Assembly: GCA_023101885.1 (NCBI GenBank)
Contig: JALPQD010000232.1
Span: forward strand, 772,618-836,617
Direction: 5' to 3'
DNA from: Typhlomys cinereus
Lineage: Eukaryota; Chordata; Mammalia; Rodentia; Platacanthomyidae
DNA: 64,000 nt
Position 1 is the first letter of the stretch. Each line of letters opens with the position of its first letter. The notes beneath the pieces were generated by a model. The model saw only the letters and a program-made list of their open reading frames with translations, was not told the DNA's origin and did not search any database. Shown piece after piece: positions 54,540 through 64,000 of the stretch. Both the position numbers and the translations under genes were made by a program.

Positions 54540-57184
54540 TTAATCAACATTATTAAAGCTTAGACCTTCCCTAAAAGAAGTTGACGATAATGGCCTTTCA
54601 ATATTTCAGAGTACTATGTCACAAAAAGTAAGCTCCAAATTATGAACTGTGTGTATGGAGTTTTCCATTGCTCCACTAGAAAATCATGGGAGCAGTTTTG
54701 ATGAAAATTATATAAATATTAGATAAGTCATTTGGATATAGCATGTTAATGCTTTATTTTTCTATCATAAATTTAATCATGCCTTTGACAAACATTTACT
54801 CAGCTGAGTTATACTTGTACATGTATGTTGGGATACATGGAATTAGAATCAGCTCATGCTTACATACCCCCAAAATTTATGAGTGATGACTATTTCCATT
54901 TCTCCATACTGCCAAAGTAATTTTTATAATATTTGCAACATGATTTTAAAGAGACTTTCTAGCCAACATGCTAAATCCTCACTAAACCAACTGAATTGTA
55001 TTTTGTCATTGCACACAAATGAGTAGGCTTATGCACTACATATCATAAATAAGAAATGCTGTATCCAGAGCTATGTTTTAACCCTGAGAAATTCAACAAT
55101 GGTTGTGTAGATTGCAAACAATAGTATCAATTTCATGTCATTTATATTAAAGTAATTGAAACAACCAAGAGTCAATGTTACAAAAATACCATGTTCCAAT
55201 AAATGGTTTCTGATTAATTTTTAAAAAAATAGTATGTTTTAAAAATTGTGTAAATGAAAAAATTCAGTTTCTTCTGTTTTCTTTTGATGTTTTTGGTAAC
55301 TCATTGGGTGTGGTAGAATGTTCATCAATGTATATAGACACTAATTACAAATACAGATGAAATATTTATTGGAGATATATCTAAACAACATATTAAATAT
55401 CTTTTTCACTATTAAGTTGATATTAATTAAGTATTATTCTTACTTGATTTTCTTTTAAAAGTCTTTCTAGAACTTGGAAAACAAATGAAATATTAATGTT
55501 GACGATGTGAACGTCCAACTCTCGTGACTCACATGGTGTGTGGTTCAGGTTATGGTGTTTCTGCACATAACAGTTCTAAAGAGCTTCCAATGTGCACAGT
55601 GGGAATGAAGAGCACTAAGTGTTTTAAGTTCCGTGAGTGAGCAGTAGAAGTAGTGCTGAAGGAATCTACGATCAAGAAGAAGGACTAGGAGTTTACTCAC
55701 TGATATGCTCAATGAGGAATGATTACAACAAACAAACTTGATGCAAGGTGCTTTCTTCCACCTTTAATGACTGCAGAACAGAAATGTTGAAATCTTAAGT
55801 TAGACATTACTAGTTCTTTGTCAGTATGTTGCTGTTGCTGATTGAATTTTTTTGTTTATTGTTTGTTTGGACAGAATATTAATAGTTAGTGCACACTTGC
55901 CTTGAACCATAATATTATAAATCCAACCTTCAAATTATTAGGATAACAGAAGTTTTATACCTGGAGTTATTATTATTATTGTTTATTATTATTATTATTA
56001 TTAAAATTTGTGCTAAATATTATTATGGAAACAAAGTCATGTACTTAAAAGTTTATGGTCATCTATGCAGTGTTTTAGGAAACAAAGATAAATGTAAAGT
56101 CATAAATTATGGATGCTCATGATATGTGTGAACCACAATAATACAAATCTGTGCAGCTTAATTTATTTGTATATAAGATGTAAAATGGAACACTTTCTTG
56201 CAAGTATTTGCTGAAATACATATGTACAATATTAAAATATCTCTCACTCACATTTGGGTAAGATAACTTTTTTGTGTGTGTAAAAAAACAACACATCTTA
56301 TCCATTTTCAGCAAATGTCCAGTATGGGCTCAGCATGTCTATACTTGAACCTCCGGCATGACTGTAACTCCTGTTTTTCACTAGCATCTCCCCTTTCAAT
56401 ACACTGAAATTCCTATATTTACTGTTTTACTTTCTGTTTCTTGTGTATTTAGTTTTCAAAGCACATATCTAGTTGAAATATAATATAGGGTATTTCTTTT
56501 ACCTAGTGAGGCTCATTAATGTGGCAAGTTATTTCCTGTGGTCACCCACATAGTCACAAGTGTTGTGGCCTCCTTTTAAAAGGTTAATTAATATTCTATT
56601 CTTTAGATAGAAATAACAATTTTCTTATTTTTCCACTACTGACAATTGTTTTAGTATTTATGGTATTGAGCATGAATTTAAAGAAAATTCCACACAGTTT
56701 TCAATAATCATCACTTTGTTTCCATCAATAGCATGTAACTATTCCCTTTTTCTGTACTCTACTATGTATCATACTTTTGTGGTAAAAGTCAACCTACCAG
56801 GTGATAGAAGCATGTCATGCCTTTCCACTGACCAACTCTCCAGCTCCCTCCAGTCATTTATTTTGTATCTTCTTACAATAATGCAATTTCCCAGTGAAAT
56901 TAGATGTCACCCATGAACAGTTTTCATAAGCATTAAAATTAACAGAACATTGAGAGTGTCATAAATATTTAAGTATTTCTCAATGCCATGTCATATAATG
57001 TTCATGTTTATAACCACATATTCTCATTTTCTCCTAGTATATCCAATATTTCCATAGTATTTTCTTGTTGGTTACGCCATGTCAATAAAATCAATGTCAA
57101 TTCTAATAATCACACAATTGTCTTGTATAACTTCATTGGCTTGTTCGTGCTTCTTTTTCATTATTTGGCAAAGTCTCTCATTCT
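54540..57184. other. Anonymous AT-rich DNA
   Basis: Contains a (TTA)n-type microsatellite at about 55966-56003. No gene or other repeat recognised. Frames at 56117 and 56716 have no support. Confidence 0.55.
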
Positions 57185-57312
57185 GCTGTAGTCTAGGCCA
57201 CTAAGAATATTTAAACTCACCATGCAGCCCATGGTTTTGATCTCCTAAGAGTTCTTCTGATTCAGGTTCTTAAGTTCTGCAATTGTAAGTGTGTGCCATT
57301 GTACCTTGCACT
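57185..57312 (-). mobile_element. B1-type SINE remnant, antisense
   Basis: Complement order of B1: ctgctgtagtctaggcca, aactcaccatgcagccc, tgatctcctaagagttc, ttaagttctgcaattgtaagtgtgtgccattgtacc. It is diverged, with several indels. Confidence 0.6.
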
Positions 57313-58384
57313 GACATTGACTACAGTACACTATTTTTTCATTGGTTATGCAATTTGGAAACAGTTTCCTCCATTTAGAGAAATTGATATTTTTATAATG
57401 ACATCATATAAAAAGTAAAAAGAAACCTTTAATTTGTTCAAGATGAATTAATACTTTTATGTATTGTGCATGTAATTGAGCATCTACGACTCCAGTGTTA
57501 AATGATGTGTATACACATATATATGCAAAATAGATGTTGATAGACTAGATTCTAGTATTAAATTATCCTTTCCATTTTCCTTTCTATTTGGAAAACATTG
57601 ATAGATTGCATAATAATCACTATTTGACTTAGTTAATTACTTACCATCTTAAAATTGTGGCACAAGTGCCATAGGCCTTTAAGAATTAAACTGGAATGGA
57701 ATATGAAATGCCTCAGAATAGGAAGTAACATTTATTAAATAAATACTAATTTTTCAGTAGTGTTTTATTTCCACCATGCTTTTATAATAAAATAAGAGTT
57801 AATTGGACAGACTATTCTTTGGCAGTTTTGAATGCTACACTCTGAAATCAATATATTTACAGTACAATGAGAAGCCTGAAATACACAGGGAAAAATTTCT
57901 CATGCTTCCTTATTTTTTTTCTTATAAAGAATCACTTGTAAACTTCCTTTAAATTGATGTATATCTGATTGGATAAATCTCCAAATTGATTCCTATTCAT
58001 TGCTTCTGAGGACTTCTACTCTACTTTTGGGACCACCCCAATCTGTGTAACTTGCAGTGTATACAAGATCTCAAATTTTGAATATTTTCTCTAAATATGA
58101 AATAATTTTGCTCTGAGACTGTTTGTAATATTTATAATATAATTATTCAAATGTTATATAGTAAAGTCTATACTGACGAGGTTTTTGTTAGATATTTTTG
58201 TGGATTTTGCTCGTGAGAAATGATTTTATAATGTGAAACAGACTGACAGATTTCATTATTTTCTGCCATCACATGCTGTGACTACCAGCCATGCCACATT
58301 TTAAAATATGTTAAAGATGGAAACCTTACTTCTGTGGACAACTGAATGAAAGCAAGCTCATCAGAAATTTTCTCATGAATTTAT
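57313..58384. other. Anonymous AT-rich DNA
   Basis: Nothing recognised: no gene, repeat family or microsatellite of note. Confidence 0.5.
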
Positions 58385-59650
58385 TTTTTAGGAATGGCCA
58401 TAAGAAATTGCAGAGAAATCATTTTGGAGAGTGCTCAAAAAACAGCAAATTGAGCTACAGATGACCAAGCCATACTACTACGGGGAATATTCCAAATGAC
58501 TCTTCATCCAATGACAGAGACACTTGCATGATCATGTTCATTTCAGCTCTACTTATAAGAGTAAGAAATAGAGTCAACCTAGATGCCTACCAGTGGATGA
58601 ATAGGTAATGAAAATATGACACTAATGCACCATGAAATATTACTCACCTATAAAGAAAAATTATATCATGAAATTCACTAGTAAATAGGTAGAATTAGAC
58701 AGATATAATATTGAGGGAAATATCCCAGACACAGAAAGAAAAATGCCAGATGATATCACTGAATCTCAGAAACGATACATTAAAAATACTTCTATGATAC
58801 CTGTAGTCTACAATATCAGCTAGGGAATATCAGCTAGGGAATAGGGATATTGGATGAACCCTAAAAGGGCAAAGCAATAGAATGCAAGGGATATGCTAGT
58901 GATTAGATACACATTCAGGCAGCCAATTGCGATTTGATGGCAATAAGGACTGCTTCACTGTAAGAAACAGAATCTAGTGTTATAAATCAAGCCAAATACC
59001 CGTGGAAGGGGAGATTACAGCCCTATGTGGGAATAAAACCTTAATGTTAACTATAAATACTAGATAATAAGCCACCATCTAAACAATTGTCATTACATCC
59101 TTAGATCAAAGAAGAACCCAATATTCAACCAGGAAGTGTCCTTCCACAATGGAGGAGATGCAATGCACAGAAGAGCACGATAAAGCATAAAGTAAAAGCG
59201 ATTGTGTTGTTTCTGACCAACACAGGACAGGTGGATCTCCCACCAACCCTTGCAAAGGGAATGTTAAGGAAGATAAATGACATACCAACATGCCTTCATA
59301 GACTACCTCGGAACTCAAGAAAGATAACATACAGTGGTTCTAAAGCTGGCTAAATGAAGGGAAATGTCCATAACAGTGGGGTGATCTAAAGAGAGGTAGC
59401 TTGATATACCATAGAGGCCTGAACCCACAACAGTAGACAAGCTGGAGTGAACCCTAGGGTCCATAGAAACCAACACGTAGAAGGATAGGAGGGAGTAGGA
59501 GGAATAGATGAAGGGAAGGGAGGGGATCAAAGGGAGAAGGAATGAAGGGAAGAAGGGATGAATACTCAATATACTTGTAGAAATAGAAAAGTAAAAAAAA
59601 GAAATTATTATTGAACTGAATTTTAAAATATGGAACAAATAAAAGACATT
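58385..59650 (+). mobile_element. Old L1 ORF2 C-terminal/3' UTR fragment, sense
   Basis: Worn L1 words in order: tgcatgatcatgttcatttcagctctacttat (58526-58557), acctagatgcctaccagtggatgaatagg, catgaaatattactcacctataaag (the MEYYSPIK region), gaaatatcccagacacagaaag, then a 3' UTR with tagggaatagggatattgg. A purine-rich tract lies at 59480-59560. Divergence from L1-A/L1-B is high. The minus-strand frames at 59106-59669 are shadows. Confidence 0.75.
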
Positions 59651-59654
59651 CTGA

Positions 59655-59745
59655 AAGCTGAGGTTGCAACTTGGTGATAGAGAGTTTACCTGATAGTCAT
59701 GGAGCCATGGGTTTGGACGATAAGATTGTAAGAGCTTGAGGGTGA
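59655..59745 (+). mobile_element. ID-like SINE remnant, sense
   Basis: gctgaggttgcaacttggtgatagagagtttacctgatagtcatggagccatgggttt has the ID/tRNA-Ala-like plan (ggctggggatgtagctcagtggtagagcgcttgcctagcatgc..gagccctgggttc). It sits at the tail of the old L1 fragment. Confidence 0.5.
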
Positions 59746-60849
59746 GAAACTAGTTATGCCAGATAGCATTTTCCTTTCATATCAGAGCTAAAACAATCAA
59801 TACCTTAACACAGTGATGCTTACTTCAAGAGATCTCCACAATATTTGACATATCAAAATTTTACCACAGAGTGGAGAGGAATTTCAGCCTAGAGTGGAGA
59901 GGAAGACATACAGTGCCATGATGAAGAGACTGTGTGGGACTAGTACAGGACATGAGAGAGGGTGATAATCAACTGTGTGGTTACTCCATTAGCTTATGAA
60001 ACTTTGAGTACACATACTCAATGTAGGTATCCTGGACCGAGCTCAATGGATCACACATGCAGGGGAACAGTTTTGTGTGAGAGTTGGGATGACAACAAAA
60101 ATTCATTAAAATTGTGTATGAAAGCTTCAAATAATAAAATAATAATTGTGAAAAAATTACAGAGACATTGTGTTTTTTTAATATGGCACAAAGGAATCAC
60201 TTTTTGATTCTGGTTAATACTAACATTACCTTAAAATCTTAAACTTGACCATTAGTGTCCATAAATGTGCTATTTTAATATTTTTAGCTTATGCTGATTG
60301 AGAAACTGAGAGCTAAATTTCTCACAAATGTACAATATGGCACAATGACTTATGTGTTTTATTGTGAGTGTAACTTCCTTTTCACCTGACCCTGAAAAAT
60401 ATATATTGTACAGTTATATGCATAAAGCAAATACTTAAAGATCTTTGTTAAATGAATGCTGTTACTATTTATCAACCAAAAAATTTAGAATGATCATCTT
60501 TTACTTATTCCTGCAAGTAGGTTGTGCAGAAGTTGGTTTTTAAATTTGTTTCTTCTTTAGAATACTGTACTTTTCTCAAGGCAGGGCAAGTGAGAAAACA
60601 GTGGCCATGTAGAATAACAATCTGACTTAGGTAGAGATAAAGTTGCACACATTTAGAAAAGTTTGTTAAAGGCAAACTTTAAGTAAAAGTCGAAGATTTT
60701 GTAGTTTTATGATCAAGTAACATCAATTTTTCTTGGTAATGGATTATAGCAGCATATCCAATTTTGTCTTAAATGATATTTCTTTTCAGAAATTCAGACT
60801 GTATTGGTAAGAGTCTAAAGTATCAAAGAGGACACTGCTTTCTATCCTG
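59746..60849. other. Anonymous DNA
   Basis: Contains gtggagaggaatttcagcctagagtggagaggaag, a small direct repeat near 59870-59905. The 20-mer at 60048-60067 is shared with 29879-29898. No gene is seen. Confidence 0.5.
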
Positions 60850-60861
60850 AACTTTTCTCAG

Positions 60862-61005
60862 AGTAATTGCAAGGAGTATGAACAGGAGGGATGGGGTAGG
60901 AGGGCCACACCAGAAACAAGGAGACAGGGGACCATGTTACAGCAGAGAAAATAGGCCTTCATCAAGGACTGCAAGTAAGCAATGAGACATCTGGTCAAGT
61001 TCACA
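60862..61005 (+). mobile_element. L1-C, left part (3' UTR), sense
   Basis: agtaattgcaaggagtatgaacaggagggatggggtaggagggcc matches the start of the L1-B 3' UTR (about 50000-50045). It breaks off at ctggtcaagttcaca (61005). The outer target duplication aacttttctcag lies just left (60850-60861) and again after the tail of the right part (62819-62830). The last 113 bp (60893-61005) recur at 61856-61968. Confidence 0.85.
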
Positions 61006-61583
61006 ATATTATTATAATATACAGTTTTGTACTTCTCTCTCTTCTGTCTTTTCATTTGCTATTTACTTTCTGCTTGATTTCTGAGTCTAATGACTATAAT
61101 CAAATTTCCTTATACTATGGCAAGTCTTTCCTCCTCTCTCTCTTTCTCTCTCTCTCTCTCCCCTTAGAGAAGACATGGAAACTTGAGCGCCTTTTTTTTT
61201 CTCAGAATCACTGAATTATTGTGCATTGATCAAAACAGGAGCAAACAGCTACTACAGCTTCAAGTTGACCTCAGTACTTTATAATTGTACTTAAAATATT
61301 TGTACATTGACATTCAGGAGAATTGAAGTTATTTAATTAATCAAATTAAATAATTACATTGCCTGTGTATCTGAACACAGAAGTTCCCGTGTTCTCATTA
61401 TTTAACTTTTCCTTTTTTACAATCGATCATCCCATATAAAACTGAGGTAGGGAAAATCAAGAGAATTAAAGAGTAAATTGAATTCCTTTTTCTACATTCA
61501 ATGTAAAAGTCCTGTCAAAATTTAGTGTTTCAAGGAAGTAAAAATTCATCAATCTAAATATCAACCATATTCATTGAAGTTCT

Positions 61584-61624
<41 letters not shown>

Positions 61625-61855
61625 ATGTAATCCCTGACTTGTGTACATTCCTGTGTATTCTATAAGAGTAGAAAAAGTATGGAAGTTGTAGCACTATTGT
61701 AGCAAATTTTGCAGTTTAACATTGGCCAGTCCTGCAAAACATGGCATACATGGCACTAACACACTGTATGTGCTGATCCCTGACAAGGGTTAAGTGCTCT
61801 TGGGGCCTCCTCCTGTTTTTTCACTCATTTGTTGTGTGACCTGGGGCATCCAATT
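61006..61855. other. 850-bp non-L1 segment inside L1-C
   Basis: Not recognisable as L1, SINE or LTR. It holds a CT-rich tract at 61130-61165 ending in ccccttag and a (GT)n at 61585-61623. It has no poly(A) tail and no inverted termini. It is bounded by the two 113-bp direct repeats of L1 sequence. Confidence 0.8.
61585..61623. repeat. (TG)n microsatellite
   Basis: About 19 uninterrupted TG units followed by gcatg, inside the non-L1 segment. Confidence 0.95.
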
Positions 61856-62818
61856 GGGGTAGGAGGGCCGCACCAGAAGCAAGGAGACAGAGGACCATGT
61901 TACAGCAGAGAAAATAGGCCTCCATCAAGGACTGCAAGTAAGCAAGGAGACATCTGGTCAAGTTCACAGACTTTTCGCTCCTGATCATTTACAACTGAGG
62001 AGGTGTGACCTCACCAGAAAGGGAGGGCATATAGTCTGGCAGATAATAAGTAACCATTTTGCAAATGGGTGATGACCCCTCCCTCACTGTGGTTTCCTTC
62101 CTACTTTTATTACATCTACCTTCGAATATACTCTTATAACAAGACTCTAGTTTAACAGCTTTTTGTCTCTGGCCAGGGGGTGACATCCAATACCCATCAG
62201 GATGGAGTGAAGGACATTGCAGAAGCAGCAAAACCGCAAAAGAAAATCAACAAATCATAATCCAGAACTTCAGAGACTCTATATCAACCACCTAGAACTA
62301 GGCCAGCCTAATCTCTCCCCATCCTGAAGCTCAGGGAAATTTGCGGAAGAGGGGGCAGTAAGATTTTAAGAGCACAAGGATGGGAGGAGCAACGATATGC
62401 AAGATACTCCACACAAGTTAGGGCAGAAGCAATCATAATTGGACTTTGCATGCCCTGTGTAATATCCAACACACTATTGACCCCACAAAGTCTAGCATTT
62501 GCTAAAAGCACCAAGATCCTTGGAGGCAAGGGACTGACAGCCAAAATAGTGTTCCTATGCTTGAGGGGAACAAAGGAAAGGGTTCAGGGAAATGCTGCTG
62601 GGTCCTTGTATGTCATTGGAGAGGAGGACCCAGAGGGGAGTTTGGCATGTACATTAAAGGATTCTCTGGGGATTGGGGGAGAGGAGGCACTGGGGGGTGG
62701 GGAGGGAGGAGTGAGGGGAGGGGGGGCAGGGGTGTGGGGGGGAGGAGAAGGGAGGGAGGGAACCGGTGTACCTATTAAATAATAAAAATGTTAAAAATAA
62801 TAAAAAATGTTAAAAAAA
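61856..62818 (+). mobile_element. L1-C, right part (3' UTR to tail), sense
   Basis: Resumes with ggggtaggagggccgcaccag and continues collinearly with L1-B's 3' UTR: gatcatttacaactgagg, cagtaagattttaagagc, gatactccacacaagttaggg, and the G-rich tract 62660-62760. It ends in repeated ataaaaatgttaaa words and poly(A). The 12-bp duplication aacttttctcag follows at once. The overlapping frames of 62308-62782 are within this UTR. Confidence 0.9.
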
Positions 62819-62830
62819 AACTTTTCTCAG

Positions 62831-63982
62831 CTCTCTACTTTGATAAGCAGGTTGCCCTCAACCAATTCTCTGTACCCTTTGCTTACTCGTTAATTTTGCC
62901 CTTTCTGAGCTTTTAAAGAAAAGTAAAGTCTTAAAGTTTTAACCATTCATTCTTCCAGTGCTGCTTCCAGCTCTGCAGGCTGTGATTGACAGTCTTGCTG
63001 AGCAAACTTACTTTTCACGCTCACAAGGATTAGCATTTGGAAATGGAAGTAAGGCAAGAGAACCTGGATTCTGAGCTTGTCTCTGAAATAATGAGTTCCT
63101 TTCTATAAACCAAATGAGTTAATTGCATCCATAGGAACAATTTAATTTAACTTAATTGGTATGTGAACTGAGAAAGGATGTCTGAAGGCATCAAATCACA
63201 CCTGGAAAAGAAAAGAGTCATAATCTCCCATTAAGTTAAATGAGGAAAAGCCAATTTTAAGAATGACTTGACGCCTTCAGCAACATGACCTAAATTTTCT
63301 TTCCTAAATAGCCTGCGATTTAAATTCTCTTATTCTCATTGAAAGTTCTGTATATAATTAACAAATCTAGGCCCTATTATTTATAAATGATTTTTTAATG
63401 TAAGAAACCCTCATATGTGAGTACATACATATATTCACACATTTAAATCAGTTGAAAATTGTAAATATATTCTGCAGACTACCGGTATTTGATATATTAA
63501 TGTCTAAACACTTCTAGAAAAATATCCTTCTGCTACCAGTGTTCAGCATCATATGTCACATACAAAGTTTTTCCATACTTATTATATGCTTTTATTCCCA
63601 AACCTTGAGAATGTGGATATTAAAGTTGAGTATTATCATTGCTGTGTACCTATGTCTTAGAATTAAAATATTGTCTTCTGTGGGTAAGAATGAGACTCAT
63701 TAACACTCAAGGAGCTATGGACAGGTGCAGGGATTAAAAGGAGTAGAAGGTTAGAAGATCCATGAGGCCTCTGCCCAAGATTGTAAAAGCAGCAAACAGC
63801 TGCTGAGAAGGGGAGCTGGTTGGCCAGCTGAGACATGTGTTGTTGGACAGGAACCCATGGAGACATTTCTTGTTTTTCTTCTTCAATTCTCAATTGCTGT
63901 TACTATCCTGTACCTTACAGTCATTCATACTTCTGTAAGTAATTCAAATAGACTTTATTTGTACATCAAACTAGATGTAGAT
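62831..63982. other. Anonymous DNA
   Basis: No gene or repeat recognised. The minus-strand frame 63663-63893 has a fairly mixed composition but no domain. Confidence 0.5.
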
Positions 63983-64000
63983 GGGCTGGTAAGATGATTC
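63983..64000 (+). mobile_element. Start of a SINE head at the window edge
   Basis: gggctggtaagatgattc resembles the B2/B4 head gggctggagagatggctc. Only 18 bp are inside the window, so the call is weak. Confidence 0.35.

Noticed and set aside
62450..62782. 110-codon G-rich frame and similar one at 50610-50975
   Set aside because: Both lie in L1 3' UTRs; the Gly/Arg/Glu-rich end is the polypurine tract.
1..64000. CRISPR arrays, operons, phage or bacterial features
   Set aside because: No regular spacer-repeat array or dense coding; the sequence is clearly from a mammalian nuclear genome.

Overview
The window looks like a gene-poor stretch of a rodent nuclear genome. The background is AT-rich and CpG-poor, with no intact protein-coding gene, tRNA or rRNA that I can support. 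The rodent call rests on the repeats: SINEs with a B2-type tRNA-like head, B4-type, B1-type and ID-type SINE remnants, LTR remnants resembling the MaLR (MT/ORR1) group, and rodent-style L1 elements with a G-rich 3' UTR. The commonest young SINE has a B2-like head joined to an unfamiliar body and a CA-rich tail. This could mean a lineage outside the mouse/rat group (a dipodid such as a jerboa is one guess), but the species cannot be fixed from sequence alone.

Layout. 1-2.1 kb: an old SINE and antisense MaLR-like LTR remnants. 2.1-24.6 kb: mostly anonymous AT-rich DNA with scattered SINEs, one 5'-truncated L1 (16.6 kb) and a pair of near-identical 88-bp segments 1 kb apart (20.4 and 21.4 kb). 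24.66-26.88 kb: a strongly degenerated satellite-like array rich in CCTAA/CCCTA words, interrupted and followed by MaLR-like LTRs. 27-40 kb: anonymous DNA, L1 3' ends, SINEs and a (TATC)13 microsatellite.

40.6-54.5 kb is the most structured part, a nest of retroelements. A defective endogenous retrovirus (40617-46910) has a class II (betaretrovirus-like) LTR, a Lys-tRNA-type primer site, class II gag and a class II integrase tail. Its middle carries class I (gammaretrovirus-like) gag, nucleocapsid, protease and reverse-transcriptase remnants. A SINE sits inside its matrix region with a perfect 15-bp target duplication. Its 3' LTR stops just after AATAAA and abuts the 3' UTR of an antisense L1 (L1-A, 46911-54288). 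L1-A is split inside its reverse transcriptase by a sense L1 (L1-B, 48476-51222). L1-B contains another SINE and ends in about 240 bp of non-L1 sequence with its own poly(A) tail, the hallmark of a 3' transduction.

54.5-64 kb: anonymous DNA, an antisense B1, an old L1 (58.4-59.65 kb), and a younger L1 (60862-62818) with a 12-bp target duplication. That L1 is itself interrupted by 850 bp of unrelated DNA flanked by 113-bp direct repeats.

Nothing works as an operon or pathway here. The relationships are of insertion order: L1-A before L1-B before the SINE in L1-B, and the ERV before the SINE in its gag. Family names are from recognition of sequence style only; no database was searched.
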